From Oncomelania hupensis (taxonomy: Eukaryota > Mollusca > Gastropoda > Littorinimorpha > Pomatiopsidae): a stretch of 64,000 nucleotides of DNA. Every line of letters starts with the position of its first letter. The first letter of the stretch is position 1. The position numbers were made by a program, and so were the translations under genes. The notes beneath the pieces were generated by a model. The model was given only the letters and a program-made list of their open reading frames with translations. It was not told where the DNA came from and did no database searches. This document shows, one piece after another, positions 1 to 11,342 of this stretch. The stretch covers positions 33,707,691 through 33,771,690 of the forward strand of contig CM072513.1 in assembly GCA_036898135.1 (NCBI GenBank), in the 5' to 3' direction.

Positions 1-54
1 TAATTTAAACTACGCTAATCCAGTGTCGAATGTACAAACTTTCGGTAAATACAT

Positions 55-170
55 TTCCTTTCCTATCCTATCATATCCTATCCTATCCCGTAACGCAAAG
101 GTCATTGGGACGCCTCAGATGATCGTTTAACCAGCGTACTCCATCTTTCTCTGTCCTTAACAACCCTCAT
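55..170 (-). mobile_element. 3' end of an RTE-type LINE with (GGATA)n tail
   Basis: Read on the minus strand, 170 to about 110 encodes the end of an RTE reverse-transcriptase ORF (DRERWSTLVKRSS, then a stop), and 105 to 58 is a degenerate GGATA repeat tail. The same C-terminus and tail occur on the plus strand at 7132-7225 and 62245-62330, so this is a family 3' end. The copy is 5'-truncated near 170 and cannot be functional. The assignment rests on similarity between copies in this window and on general knowledge of RTE tails. Confidence 0.65.
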
Positions 171-544
171 GGTTTTTGCTCAGTGTCAAGCCAGTCCATT
201 CTCGAATGTTGTCCTCCCATCTCTTTTCCTATCTCCCTCTTCTTCTGCCTCCTTGCACCGTGCCTAAATGCATTTAAAACAAACAAACAAACAGTGAACT
301 TGACTTGCCTCTTGAAACAAAACATCCACGTGCTCCGTTAAAAGAAGTAAGTGTTTGATGCCAAGGTCACCAAGTGTGTCTTTCATCATCTTTCTAACTA
401 ATGATGCCGTATTTAAACTGTTGACGTCATAGATGACGTGGTCGATCTGGCGGCCCACTAACTGTGACGTCAACAGGTGCAGTATTGTCCCTTAAGTCAC
501 AAAAAAAGAAAAAAAATGCATGCGATTAATTGAGAAGCGATCTT

Positions 545-1052
545 TCTGTATAAAAAGTATCACCACTTTCTGAAAATGTAGTGTTTGAATTCCCATGTTC
601 GCTGTCTTTCTCCTTTGTTCTTTCGCATTTCTACTCAGTTCTATCAATCTACTAAACTATTTTCTTCGCTAGACCAGTCACCTATCTTTTTTCTTGAAAT
701 CTCTCAAAACTCCTCATTTGTGCAGAGGTCTGTTGGGTCAGCCTGGGGAAATTGGACGCTTTCTGTCAAATGGTCGCTAGGGCTTTCTATGACATTATTA
801 TATAGCAATATATAAAAATATATAGCAAAAGGTATATATATATTCTATTTTGTGTTTGTAAACGGAGGTTCGCCTCAGCGTCCCCTGCGTGGGATGCCTT
901 TATTGTAAAGTGACCGGTTGGTGGAGTGCCTTCAGAGTTACCACTAGGGTTGTTTCTGCAGATCTTTTCTGGGGTGAGTCCTCTTTCAAGCAAGTCGTGG
1001 TACTGATTTTGTGGTCCTGATTCGGCTCTTTGCAGTCCGCTGGACTCTATAA
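545..1052 (+). repeat. Dispersed repeat R1, copy A
   Basis: A roughly 500-bp unit that recurs at 23590-23846, 23866-24405, 24432-24760 and 62436-62995. Shared landmarks are the pyrimidine-rich start (ctgtctttctcctttgttc), the block cagcgtcccctgcgtgggat, and the end gattcggctctttgcagtcc followed by a TAAC-rich tail. Copies are alike over most of their length but differ by indels, as expected of a non-autonomous retroposon. No TIRs were seen. The superfamily is not recognised. Confidence 0.7.
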
Positions 1053-1334
1053 ACCATAAATTAACTAACTAAAATTTGATTTAAAGAAAATATTCTAACA
1101 CATCTACCACATAGACTACTTTGTTCCCGAGATTATTATACAAAGTAGTTCTCTTGATAACAATTCAGAACTATTCATTCACATAGACAACAAGCAACTG
1201 TTCTATTTAAATGTAAAAAGGATAAATCGATAATACAAAAATATATTTACAAATAAGTTAAATAAAGGCTAAAAGATTTTGAAATATATATAGCCTTAAC
1301 AAGCAAAAACTGTACTATTAAAAAGGCTACTTAC

Positions 1335-1601
1335 AAAAGCTGTCGTCATAAACGATGACGCAGTTTTGCCAGCGCTGTTCATCGATGACACTCAGGATAC
1401 CCTTAACTGTAATCTGAGGTGTAGGAATCCAGTTTTCGTCAGTCACAAGCTTCACGGTGCTTGATTTCTGACCAGCAAATATTTTACACACCGTTTCCTC
1501 TTGAACAGGACAAGAAGTTGTATTGGAAGTCTTGACGCGCATGTGAGAAAGCCATATGACGCAGTCCTCAATTAGACATTCATACTCTTCTTCTGGAAAG
1601 G
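1335..1601 (-). CDS. Exon of an ionotropic glutamate receptor-like protein (extracellular ligand-binding-type domain)
   Basis: This is a single internal exon of about 89 codons. On the minus strand it follows a good acceptor (pyrimidine tract then attgcag, at 1602-1607) and ends at a strong donor (T|GTAAGT, 1334-1329). Both junctions are phase 1, so its length of 267 nt is splice-compatible. The end of the translation (ILSVIDEQRWQNCVIVYDDS) matches the beta-strand and helix pattern near the middle of the amino-terminal ANF-receptor domain of ionotropic glutamate receptors, especially the delta type, where a W..VIVYD segment is typical. A receptor guanylyl cyclase or other ANF-domain protein is possible. 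Neighbouring exons were not found to the right; the rest of the gene should lie left of the window. The splice sites are seen directly, the family is inferred. Confidence 0.5.
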
Positions 1602-1659
1602 CTGCAATAGTTTGAAAGAAAGAAAACAAAATCCAATCAGCCCAGTGCAAACATTTTTC

Positions 1660-4600
1660 TTTGGAAATGCATGGAAATGGAAAAGGAAGCGGAATTTACC
1701 TGAATTAATTGAAGAAGAACGTAAAAGGTTGTCTAAAGATCAAGAAGTAATTATTCGTTAGCGAAAAAAAAAATCTTTTAAACTCATGTAATCTAAAGCT
1801 ACGAGCTATTTCTCTTGTTTATTTATTTATTTGGCAGTAAAAGTAGTTTTTTAGATTCTAGAAGAAGCTAAGAAAAAGGTGATAATGGAACGCGAATACG
1901 CAATGAAAGATTTTTAATCACTCTCTTGTCAATGACAACGATTATAAGGCCCACACAATGTCCCCTGATGACATTACCTTTCACAAGAATATCCAGTTCC
2001 TCACAACACCTCTGTGAATGGATATCGGCAGACGACAACCCCATCGGCCCCCAGTGCCAAACTGCAGCAAGTGATGCAAACCACATGGCATGCATGATGA
2101 AGCTGACTTGGTTTTCTTACATGCAGGAAAATAGTAAAATGCTGTCTGTTTCTTTCGATGATATCAACGAGTTCAACTGCTATTTAAAACTGAAATATAA
2201 TTATGCACTTTCCATACTTGGCCCGTTAAGGTGCGCAGCTATAAAGAATAAAAAACAAAAGTACGTGGCATGAAAAAACTGCTAAAGCCCGCACTATGTT
2301 TGATGCAAGGAAGGAGAGTTCCTCCCTCAGCTGCAACGAATTCATTGAATTGAAAGTCCAATAATAGTAAACTTTGTTTGCTCGGGCTGCTTTTCAAATT
2401 GTCCAGTCATTCCATCCATTAAAAGAATGGTTCGGTGAATTACTAAATCTACAAACCGTAAGCTGAAACTAAAAGCTAAAAGGTACTCAATTAAGTTGCT
2501 AACAAACGCGACAGGTTTTCTTTGCACAACATACCTTGTATAGTTAATGCAATCTATCACAAAATGCAAGGGACACCAAGAAGAACAAAACCGACAACCG
2601 CAGTATTAATCCAGAATAATGCATAATCAAGTATGTCTCTGATTAGGCTTGAATTATTATTTTTTATGATTCTATAAGCTTTAGACTTGTATGGTTATCT
2701 GACTTTACATGCTTCAGAAGAATTTCCCTGCTTCAGCTTCAGACGGTTGTGTAATCTCTCTTGATTCTTCTATTACTTTTCTCGCCTATTTCAGGCAACA
2801 GAAACTGAATGCGATCTAAGCCACGCTTCTCGTCAATTTAGCACGACACAAGCCAGGCTTCTCGCCCATTTAGCACGATTCTCAATGTTTATCTTGAAAT
2901 CCAATTAGCCTGTCAGCTAATGTCTTTTACCCGAATCGATCGATGCGCTTTATAATTTGTAGACTCTATAAAATTCACACTACTTCAAAGCAGAAAGACA
3001 AAACGTTCTCCGTAAGGAAGTAGAAGAATTTTCAGTTTAAACGGGCCAATTTCTTTCAACATGTAAAACAGCCTGCTGACACATTAGTTCTGTGTAAATA
3101 TTATACAAATAGCAATGACGGTTGTCGTAAATGATGACGATGTTGTTATCGTAACCGTTGAACACTCACCTTCTGTAGATGGTTCAAGTAAATTTCAGTT
3201 ACTGTGTTGTTAACCTTGTTGCTATAAAGGGTGAATGTCCCAAGATTCCGAACACTAGAACATGATTTCTGTGGAAGGTTCATTTATATAATATCAGTTA
3301 CTGTCGTTGTTGATATTGATTTTTTAAAATTCGTTATTCATTGATATTCATAAAATGTAGGCTAATCTCCATGACGATTGTTTTGAATTGTTCTACCACT
3401 TCTATTAGATGTACGTGTAGGCTACCTCCGTGCTGCCAAGAGACCACACAATTGCAAGTAATCTCTAAAAGCTTGCAAAATTCGATTGCTGGAATCGTTA
3501 AATTAGCAAATCAATATTTGAAGAGAGTTCACAATCCCAGGCAGAAAAAATAATGGGGTGGGGGTGGGGAGAATCAAGCAACAATACTCAATGATCAAGC
3601 TACTGATATCGACCATTACACCCGCGCCCTGACATTTGAAAAAGTGCACAATTTTATATGAATGATATAGTAAACCTTAGCAATAGACCTACTGTGTAGC
3701 TGACGTATTTTCATATTTAAAAAAAATTAAAAAGAAATTGGTCAAGTATTTTTTTGAGATAATGCAAAATAAATACGAGCGACCGACTGACTGACCAACG
3801 GACTGCCCTAGAAATATGGGCCATGATTTAAAGTAGCCTACTTGTATACCATGAATTATTAAAATAGTTTTTATCGTTTTTCTTTTGTTTTTGTTTTTTC
3901 AAATACAAGCGACCTGGACCTTCGATGGCATGGGAGGCAGGATACTAACTCAGGTAATGTTTCTATGAAGCTCGATCAAGCTCCGTTTAGCGTTTCTTGA
4001 GATATGGCGAGTTACGGGCCTACCGACAGACTTTTGGCTCGCTCTGATTCTCGACTACATCAAAGTATTTTCAGATAATTCTGGAAATACAAAAAGGTCA
4101 CAATAAATAAACAAATGAGATTACATTGAGCCGTCTCTGAGCTGTAATCATCTGAAGTCTGCACGACTCAAAATCACTGCAGGAAAATAGTTTTAAAGCA
4201 CGCCGTTGTGCACCCGTTAAAGTAATTAGAAACTCCCGTATTGCATTGTGCAAACCACTGATTGCGAAACTCATACGTTTAGCTACTTAAGAGGATCTAG
4301 ATGAAAAATCATTAGAACACTTAGGTCGACAACATATATTCAGAAAGGCGAAAAATAAGGATACCAAACTTTCAATTGTATTATGCCATAATTTTATTTT
4401 ACATGAAGCATACAACTCAATTACAATTAGGTCATAGTCCAGTGCCGGTCAATTAAGAGTACTGCGCTACTCAAGCAAACTTCATTTGGATTTTGATTGG
4501 GTATTGAACCACTGAACCAACCGCATCTTTTATTATTTTAATCTGTTTCTATAATCTCTTCAAATATCAAGTAGATTATGTATACGCACGCATGCGCAAT

Positions 4601-4800
4601 TATGTTTTTCTCTCAACTCTGAACAGGTGCAGTAAATGAATTCAGGAATCTGGCATCGAGAGTGATAAACTTTGTATAGTTGGGGGCAGGTGTCCTTTGT
4701 TCACCTTGTAGCACAACAGACACACCCGTTAAACAAATAAAATTAACGCAACGATACAGCCTAAGCGCTAAATTGGATAAAAGGAGACAAGGTTAACTAC
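1660..4800. other. Intergenic or intronic stretch, no gene recognised
   Basis: There are only short ORFs without domain-like composition. Small features are a roughly 34-bp imperfect direct repeat at 2819-2881 (cacgcttctcg..atttagcacga) and diverged repeat-like sequence at 3740-4060 rich in gaccgactgactgacc and gcgacctggaccttc motifs. Similar sequence recurs at 5395-5780, which suggests old copies of one mollusc-type dispersed repeat. Nothing else could be supported. Confidence 0.5.
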
Positions 4801-4806
4801 TGCTAA

Positions 4807-4862
4807 GTGATCGTCCCCTTTACGCTTATGTGTCCGGGGACGTTAATCTATATAACTAACTA
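4807..4862 (+). repeat. Short dispersed repeat ending in (AACT)n
   Basis: The segment containing cttatgtgtccggggacgtt followed by aatctat and an aactaacta tail recurs in inverted orientation at 16256-16325. Both copies also share the flanking cgtccccttta/taggggacg block. The two copies are 5'-truncated at different points, as in retroposition. The family is unknown. Confidence 0.6.
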
Positions 4863-5093
4863 CCTACTGCTAAGCATGTTAGATCATTCGTATTAGTACT
4901 TTCTCAAAGGTCAAGGTCATCGTGCTTTACCATTTTTAAAAACACGTTTTGCGCTGTATCTCAAAGTGGCTGATCCGATTTTTGTAATTTTTTTGCTTGC
5001 AGATATTTGGTATTTGGCCTATCATACCACGTTTTTCTTTTGCTTCCTTAGGATAAAGCCCAGTCACAACACCGCCAACAAATATGTATTTTT

Positions 5094-5360
5094 AGGCTAC
5101 TGCGTCGCAAGTTAAGCACCGTCCAGTGCGGTTAGCACTTGGATAGGTGACCGCAAAACGTGAAGCGACAAATAACAACGCCCCCAGTTGACTCAACTGT
5201 GACTGAGTACCTACTCTCTTAAGGGTGGGGAAGGAAAAGCAGCGAGGGAGAGAGATGGGCATCACCCTCATTACGCTGGCCCAAGATAAGTGTGATCTCC
5301 AACTTCACGCTCCCCTATGGCCACAAGGCTATGGGACTACCTAGCTACCGACTACCATGT
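5094..5360 (+). mobile_element. 5S rRNA-derived sequence, probably a SINE3-type element
   Basis: Positions 5107-5153 (gttaagcacc, gcggttagcacttggatagg, tgaccgc) match the 3' two-thirds of eukaryotic 5S rRNA, including the internal promoter C-box region. The 5S-like part is followed by about 190 bp of unrelated sequence (to about 5360, atggccacaaggctatggg) rather than by the 5S 3' stem and terminator. That structure fits a 5S-headed SINE or a 5S pseudogene fused to a repeat. It is not a functional 5S gene, because the 5' third is absent and no T-run terminator follows. Confidence 0.6.
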
Positions 5361-5394
5361 CGACTATGTAAGTGTCTGGAAATACATTTGAATG

Positions 5395-7130
5395 ACCTAC
5401 CATCTTTTTTAAATATGGCAAAAGCATGTGATTGAACAAAACGTGAAATTCGGACCGACAGATCGACAAGCTGACCGTCTAATGGACTGTCACTGATTGA
5501 CTGGTCATGAGCTAGAAAGTACCAGTATACAAATCATCAAAAGCGGCTCGGCCGGTTTGTAGGCCCTATATATAAACTTGTTTTAGCAAAGAATTGACTC
5601 CAGCGACCTTGATCTTTGAGGCAGAGCAAATACGGTGACACAGGAAGCTGCATATTAACCTAATTAATGTTCGAACAAAATCCATCCAGTGGTCCTTGAA
5701 CTATGTCTCGCGACGGATCGACGAACGGACCGACAAATGGCACGTTATGATTCACGGCCATTTCAATGTATTTCCAGATATTATCTAGATATTTTGAGGA
5801 AATGCTAAGTAAGCAAAATAATTGTTAATGTATGCCACACTTAAAATATCAATGTAGGTCTACGGAGGTCGACTATAAAGACAGGTCGGTGAATCTGAAT
5901 AACACTAAGTGATCAATAAAACAAATTTATCCTCGTTATGAATGTCGAATACAATCATAATAAACGAAAGAAATTCTAATAATTACCACAAAGGCACACA
6001 CTGCTGGAATAAGATATATTACACAATGAAGCCTGGTAATTCTGGCACCGAAAAGCTCGCACATGGCGAAGTCGGCAGCATAATTATGTGAGCCTTAAAA
6101 CAAATAGTATCCGAATGGCAGTAGAAAATTAGCAAGAACTGTTTCCAAATAGACTCTAAAATAAAGTGCCTGATTTATCCTATAGACCTATAGAAACGGT
6201 TCTTGTATACCTCGCATACCCATGCTGTTATACATGCTCAGTGCAGTTAAGAAAGATTTGACATTCAACAAGCAATAAACGGATGGCACTTAAATAGACG
6301 TGTGGTCAGGGTACTGAAAATAATACACTTGTTGCAACAGAAGACGTAAAATATGTCTGTAGTCACGGTACTGAAAACACGCCACTAACATTGTGTGGCC
6401 ATATCCTAAAACGCGACAATAAGGTCACTATAAGAAAAGCCTCATGAGGTCTGCAACTCGTCTTTTTCCCACGGCTGTATTTCCCATTGTATTAAATGCT
6501 CGACCCCAGTTGCTATATGGGGGAGACCGGGGCATGTTGAATCAGGAGGAACGTTAAAGTGAAGTTTCTGCAAACAATATTGCCCTCACAATTTTGTAAT
6601 GCTAGCTACACTTTTACTTTTATAGTCGAGGGACGATTACATTAGCAATCAGTCTCCATACCACATGTCCGCGAAGCTTGCTCAGCAGAGGCTGTATAAA
6701 GCGCTGATAAAACATTAAGTATAGCAAATATGTAATTTGGTTTCCAAACCTCAAGTAGAGAAACAATAACGCTCACTTGCCTGCAAATACTCCTCAACGC
6801 TAAAAGGGCGGTGGCGTGACAGAAACACTGCAGGGAACTGTTTAAAACGATCACTGCGAACACACGAAATTCATGGCCTAATTAAATGATAAATATTTCC
6901 GAGGTTAGACGCGTCTAATATTAGTGTTATTTCTTTATCAGGCAAATACAAGGTGAAATTGTGGTATAAGTCTATATCTGTTTTCTTTTATTTCAATGTG
7001 TAACTTGATTTTAAAAAAGATAATCACTGCACTTCTTTCTAAAGATGTATGTGCACGAAAAATTATAACATTTGCTGATTATAGATCCCACGTCATTTTG
7101 TCGTATATTTTGACCATTCTAATTTTGTTG
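5395..7130. other. Stretch without recognised gene
   Basis: It begins with repeat-like sequence (5395-5780: ccagcgaccttgatctttga and cgacggatcgacgaacggac) resembling 3740-4060. An ORF on the minus strand at 6642-6863 has a fair acceptor (atttgcag) but no domain resemblance, so it is not called. The remainder shows nothing I can identify. Confidence 0.4.
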
Positions 7131-7131
7131 A

Positions 7132-7225
7132 GGACAGAGAAAGATGGAGTACGCTGGTTAAACGATCATCTGTGGTGCCCCTACGACCTCCGAGTTACGG
7201 ATAGGATAGGAATAGGATATGATAA
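7132..7225 (+). mobile_element. 3' end of an RTE-type LINE, 5'-truncated
   Basis: It encodes EDREKW-like sequence (EDRERWSTLVKRSSVVP) and then runs into an ATAGG/GGATA tail (ggataggataggaataggat). It is the same C-terminus as 55-170 (minus) and the end of the RTE copy near 62330. Only the last 30 or so codons remain, so it is a dead 5' truncation. Confidence 0.65.
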
Positions 7226-7487
7226 TTTTGTCAGTCTCATTTAGGTATTCTTACTCCCTTGTAAGGTCTTCTCAAGAGCTATCGGGCTGTTAGTGCTTGT
7301 TTGTGCTTGCGTGGGAGTGTGGTTTTTGTGTGGTTTATTTTCAATGTTGATCTCTTTGTTAAAATTATTTTTTTTTTTAATGCTAATGCTTGTTTATTTA
7401 TTGATTGTAATAGACTGTACTGTGCGCGTTGCTGTGTTTGATGCGCTTTGAGCAGACTATTGTTTGGTAGTGCGCTTTCTAAATAAA

Positions 7488-7560
7488 ATGATGATGATGA
7501 TGACGACCATCACAAGTATTATTGTTAATAATAAATTAAATTATTATTATTATTATTTTA
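7488..7560. repeat. Simple repeats (GAT)n and (TTA)n
   Basis: Short runs of gatgatgatgatgac and attattattattatt separated by about 40 bp. There is no other signal in this gap. Confidence 0.8.
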
Positions 7561-7857
7561 TTGCACAGCTGTGGCACGTGACAGCTACGGCTGTGGTCTA
7601 CTGAGGGCTCCTCGACACGACATTCTTTTAGGAGATTTCATTAGGTAACTAGCCTACCAAACGAGGTAAAATGAACTGAAATGAACTGTTTTTAATGTAG
7701 CGTACTTACTAGCTCAAAGAGCTGCCCAAGGCGCTGGCTGCAACATGATTTAACTCCAATTGCTCAAGGCACAAACTTGCAGCTTGATGCGCACTGTCCA
7801 ACTCCTTAACCAACTGAGTGATCCCGAACGAACTAATAACGTATGCGGCGTTTATTT

Positions 7858-8098
7858 GAACCAGTCGCGCGCCTTTGTTTCTTGTTGTTGATGTTTTTGT
7901 TGACTAAATGTCTGGATTCTTTAACGTGCCGCTCCGGCGATAAGGATTGAAGTTTTGGTGAAACATTGTATAACGAGACATTAAAGAAGGTCGACTACTG
8001 TTAAGAAAGTAGATCTCCCGTCACGTCACCGGCGGGATGCAAAGTCAGACTCTTGCACGCCAGGCGTGCGTTCTACCACGGAACCACTGACTTTGTTA
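7858..8098 (-). mobile_element. tRNA-derived SINE (degenerate)
   Basis: On the minus strand the head at 8093-8030 reads like a tRNA D-arm and anticodon region (gtggttccgtggtagaacgc, then acgcctggcgtgc). Its A box is recognisable and its B box poor. The body ends with cggcacgttaaagaatcc. A similar cggactttaaagatcctgac motif is in the SINE at 61058-61511 and is typical of metazoan tRNA-headed SINEs. The decayed B box argues against a functional tRNA gene. Confidence 0.55.
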
Positions 8099-8917
8099 CC
8101 CTGGGTACACAAAATATGTCGATGACGTAAACGATGGTACCAAAAACGTTGGTCAACAGTTTCCCATTGACATCTGGAAAGGGTAGGTGACCGTCACTGG
8201 TACCCTAGATTGGGTCGTTTGTATGTAAGCAAACGAAACTCCAGCATTTTCCCGCTTAAACCGCTACCTCTTAAAAGGACTGTTAGTTTCATACATCACA
8301 GTTAAATTGTAAAACCACAGTTTATCGCTTCCTTGGGAAGTTAGGCGCGCTTCTACCAATCAACATTATTAGGTCTACTTCTAACCAGTGAGCATTCTAA
8401 ACACACAGCAACACTCTCAGTCTTGAAATGCGTCTTGCGTCAGCGGCTTTACCCTCACATTGACTTTTGCCACACATCACTAACCCACATAACAATCCAA
8501 ACTACATCAGCAATGATTAGGCCATATCATGGTCTCCAGTGCATCGCTTTCCAAATATTTTCTCAGCAAACACGCATTCAACTAGAATAGTTGCCATGGT
8601 TACGCTAAGAATCATTGACAGAGGACTTGCCAACGGATGTCACGCTAACATTTTCAGATTTTCGTTCCTGTTTACACAGAGTTGGTACATTTGCGTCCAA
8701 TGCAATGAAAATTTAAACTGACAGAATATGCAGCCTATAGGTTATCATATCTATATACGCAACATTTTGCAATAATGATCGTAGACTGAACAACTGGACT
8801 AGGACTACTTCCTGCTATGCCAAAGGCTTCAAACTCTAGTTTCGATATCATTCCGGTTTAAAGTAAGGTCCATGATGAAGCATTACCTTGGAATGTAAAC
8901 TGATGGTCCTGTCTTTT

Positions 8918-9540
8918 TGTTACGTTGAAACGCGAAGAATTGTATGTCTGAAGCGCGCACGATAGATCTGTTCGTTTTATTTTGCAAGGTATTCAATAAT
9001 AGAGTGTATTTACCGTTCATTTGAGTTTGCATGGATGTTAGGAGAGACTTTGTATAACGTTGGTGATTTTCGATGGTCGATATTATTGGAGAATTCTCTA
9101 GATTTGAGTGTTTACTGTCGATAGAAACTTCCCGATAAATATCGAAGTTTGAGAACGTTCCTGGAATGTTTAGAAAGATGTATGACGTAAGTCAGTGATG
9201 ACGATCTTTAGTTTGATTGGTGGTATTGCGTCATTCTACCGTGTTCTAAATTGTTCGGGAGTATGAAGAGACTATATAAGTGCCACACTGTTTCAAAAGG
9301 GTGTGTTGTTGATAGTGAGTTGGAAAGTAAAAGTTGAGAGTGGAAAAGCGATTGAGCGATTGTATGCAGTTGTTGTTGTGTGCTGAATAAAAGTGGAAAA
9401 CTTCATACGTCGACTCTGTGACTTGTATGCTGATTGAACGGGTTGCGTGGATAAACGAATCTGAGCTACACTCATCAGTACTTCAGCATTGGGGCTGAAT
9501 CAACTACTGAGAAAACATCACCATCAAACGGAGTGTAACA
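8918..9540 (+). mobile_element. Solo LTR of the Ty3/Gypsy family found twice below
   Basis: The 623-bp unit begins TGTTACG and ends GTAACA, and is homologous throughout to the LTRs at 38583-39219 and 59214-59830. It is flanked by perfect 5-bp duplications CTTTT (8913-8917 and 9541-9545). It has a TATA-like ctatataag near 9270 and an AATAAA near 9386. No internal element sequence remains, which fits LTR-LTR recombination. Removing the LTR and one TSD restores the LINE frame (KPIS-KDRTISL) on the minus strand. Confidence 0.9.
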
Positions 9541-9697
9541 CTTTTGAAATGGGCTTCAACCTTGTCATTGCAGCAGTAGTTTGTGCAATCCTGGAGAGGA
9601 CTTCCTGACGGGACCCATTGTCTGATACAATGGCTCCTAAATATTTTAAGCTGTGCACTGTGTTGAGGGATTGGCCTTGGACTTTGAAGTCCATGTT
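9541..9697 (-). pseudogene. RTE LINE reverse-transcriptase fragment (C-terminal part)
   Basis: The minus strand encodes NMDFKVQGQSL, then a KYLGAIVSDNGSR-type segment, the usual RTE RT thumb and connection region. It continues across the solo LTR into 8917-8850 (KDRTISLHSKVML), where similarity fades. It is joined to the upstream RT part across the TIR element at 9698-10339. It is a fragment of the dead LINE and not an independent gene. Confidence 0.75.
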
Positions 9698-9763
9698 CAG
9701 GGGCGGATCAGTTAGTTTTTTTGGGGGGGGGTTTCCAAAATTCGTATAAAAAAATAAATAAAT

Positions 9764-9811
<48 letters not shown>

Positions 9812-10092
9812 CTTATAAACTATGGTTTCTGGGCACCTTAAAAGTCACCAACCGGTCATTTGGGTACCCGACTTTGGATCTGGGGACCCAGCTGGGTCCC
9901 CGGATCCAAGGCGGCTCCCAGAAAACGATCTTAGGGTAAGCGCAGTGCCTCGACGATTAGGGTAAGGCAGTGCCTCGACGATTAGGGTAAGGCAGTGCGC
10001 TCGAAACGGGTTAGGGTTAGGGTTAGCGGTCCGTCTACAAGTGATAATTTACATATAATTATAGTGGGGGTACCCAAAAGCAAGGGGGTATA

Positions 10093-10181
<89 letters not shown>

Positions 10182-10339
10182 TTAGGTTTATGTTTATTTT
10201 TATTTTTATAATTGTATTCTCTCTTTCTCTTTCTCTCCTTCTTCTTCTTCTTTCTTTTCCTTTTTTTTTTTTTTTTTTTGGGCTGGGGGGGGGGGGGGGT
10301 TCCGGAAACCCCGGAAACCCCCCCCCTCGTCCGCCCCTG
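9698..10339. mobile_element. Non-autonomous hAT-like TIR element, TSD CATGTT
   Basis: The ends are CAGGGGCGGATC and (inverted) CAGGGGCGGACG. It is flanked by a perfect 6-bp duplication CATGTT (9692-9697 and 10340-10345). Excision with one TSD restores the LINE frame (KGINM-DFKVQ). The interior is low complexity: (AT)n at about 9767-9808 and 10092-10174, three tandem 27-29-bp units around 9930-10000, a short ttagggttagggttag run near 10011, and C- and G-tracts near the right end. The left end resembles the hAT end at 63102 (CAGGGCCGGATCCAG). It has no transposase. Confidence 0.75.
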
Positions 10340-10345
10340 CATGTT

Positions 10346-11065
10346 GATGCCTTTGGTGTTGTTGGTCATCATTTTGGTCTTCTCTGCACTTATTTCCATT
10401 CCATAGGCTCTGGAGGTGGTGTCAAGTCTCTGTACCAGCTGTTCAAGTTCTTGTTCTGAATCCTGCTTGTTCTTCATCTATGATTTGTTCAGCTTGGGGT
10501 TTCAACCTGTTGAGAATTATTTTCAGGAGGACCTTGCTGGGATGGGTGATGAAGCTGATGCTGCGGTAATTTTAACATTGCTAAAGGTTACATTTTTTGG
10601 GAAGAGTGATGACAAGCGACTGAGTCCATGGTGTAGGCCAGTCCCCACTCTGCCAGATTTTGTTACAAATAATAGTGAGGGGATCAATCATCGCTTCTCC
10701 TTCTGCTCGAAGCAATTCCGCGGGTATGTTGTCCACTCTTGCTGACTTCCCCTTCTTCAGCGATTGCACTGCTGCTGCCTCAACTTCTTCTCGGAGAATT
10801 GGGAGGATTTCTTCTTCTTCTCTGTTCTAGGGACATGCTAGAACTGATGGGTCTCCGTTTGGTGTGACTGTGTGGTTGTAAAGGTCAGAGCAGTACTCTG
10901 TCTATCTGTCCAAGACTTCTTGTTCTTCTGTAAGGCATATGCCAGACTTGCTTTGGATAGTGGAGACCTTGGGCTGTTTAACACTTGACAGCCTCTTTAT
11001 AGTCTAATAAGACCTTCTTGCTGTTGTTCTTGTTCAGACTGTCCTTTATTTCCTGGCATTGATCT
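10346..11065 (-). pseudogene. RTE LINE reverse transcriptase, internally deleted
   Basis: The minus strand encodes SLKKGKSARVDNIPAELL and PTPWTQSLVITLPKK, the RT region 0-1 motifs of RTE elements. After frameshifts and EEQAGFR it jumps straight to EQLVQRLDTTSRAYGMEI, the thumb region. The intervening palm with the catalytic aspartates is missing. The break lies near 10455, within aacaagaactt. The same RT part is intact in frame order at 60583-62240 on the plus strand. Confidence 0.75.
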
Positions 11066-11134
<69 letters not shown>

Positions 11135-11342
11135 TTATTTTGTATAGCGCAATTCAAACATAAAATGCTTCACAAAGCGCTTGATCACACGCAGCCACAC
11201 ACAGATACACACGCTTAATAAATCTATTCTGCATTTAAAAACAAGACAACATGTAAACCTAGTAAAGGTAACAAACCAACAAATAAAAGTATAAAATCAG
11301 TCAATCAATCAATAAACTTATAAAAATAAATGAATAATTTCA
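11066..11342 (-). mobile_element. SINE (3' part) with (TAA)n tail inside the LINE
   Basis: On the minus strand the insert reads toward a gcgctatacaaaataaa end followed by (ATT)n, 11134-11066. This is the classical GCGCTATA tail of mollusc and other metazoan SINEs; the complete SINE at 61058-61511 ends gcgctatataagaac. It sits between LINE codons for TAKEN and the following QCQE region, with about 11 bp of host lost at the junction. No tRNA head is visible, so it is 5'-truncated. Confidence 0.65.

Noticed and set aside
5101..5165. Functional 5S rRNA gene
   Set aside because: The 5' third and terminator are missing.
6642..6863. Possible exon on the minus strand with an attttgcag-like acceptor
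   Set aside because: No family resemblance and no partner exon in phase.
8030..8098. Functional tRNA gene on the minus strand
   Set aside because: The B box is decayed, the acceptor stem does not pair, and a SINE body follows.
10094..10477. Protein with poly-Ile/Tyr and poly-Lys tracts
   Set aside because: The frame runs through AT and T microsatellites of the TIR element; only the last 40 codons are genuine LINE sequence.
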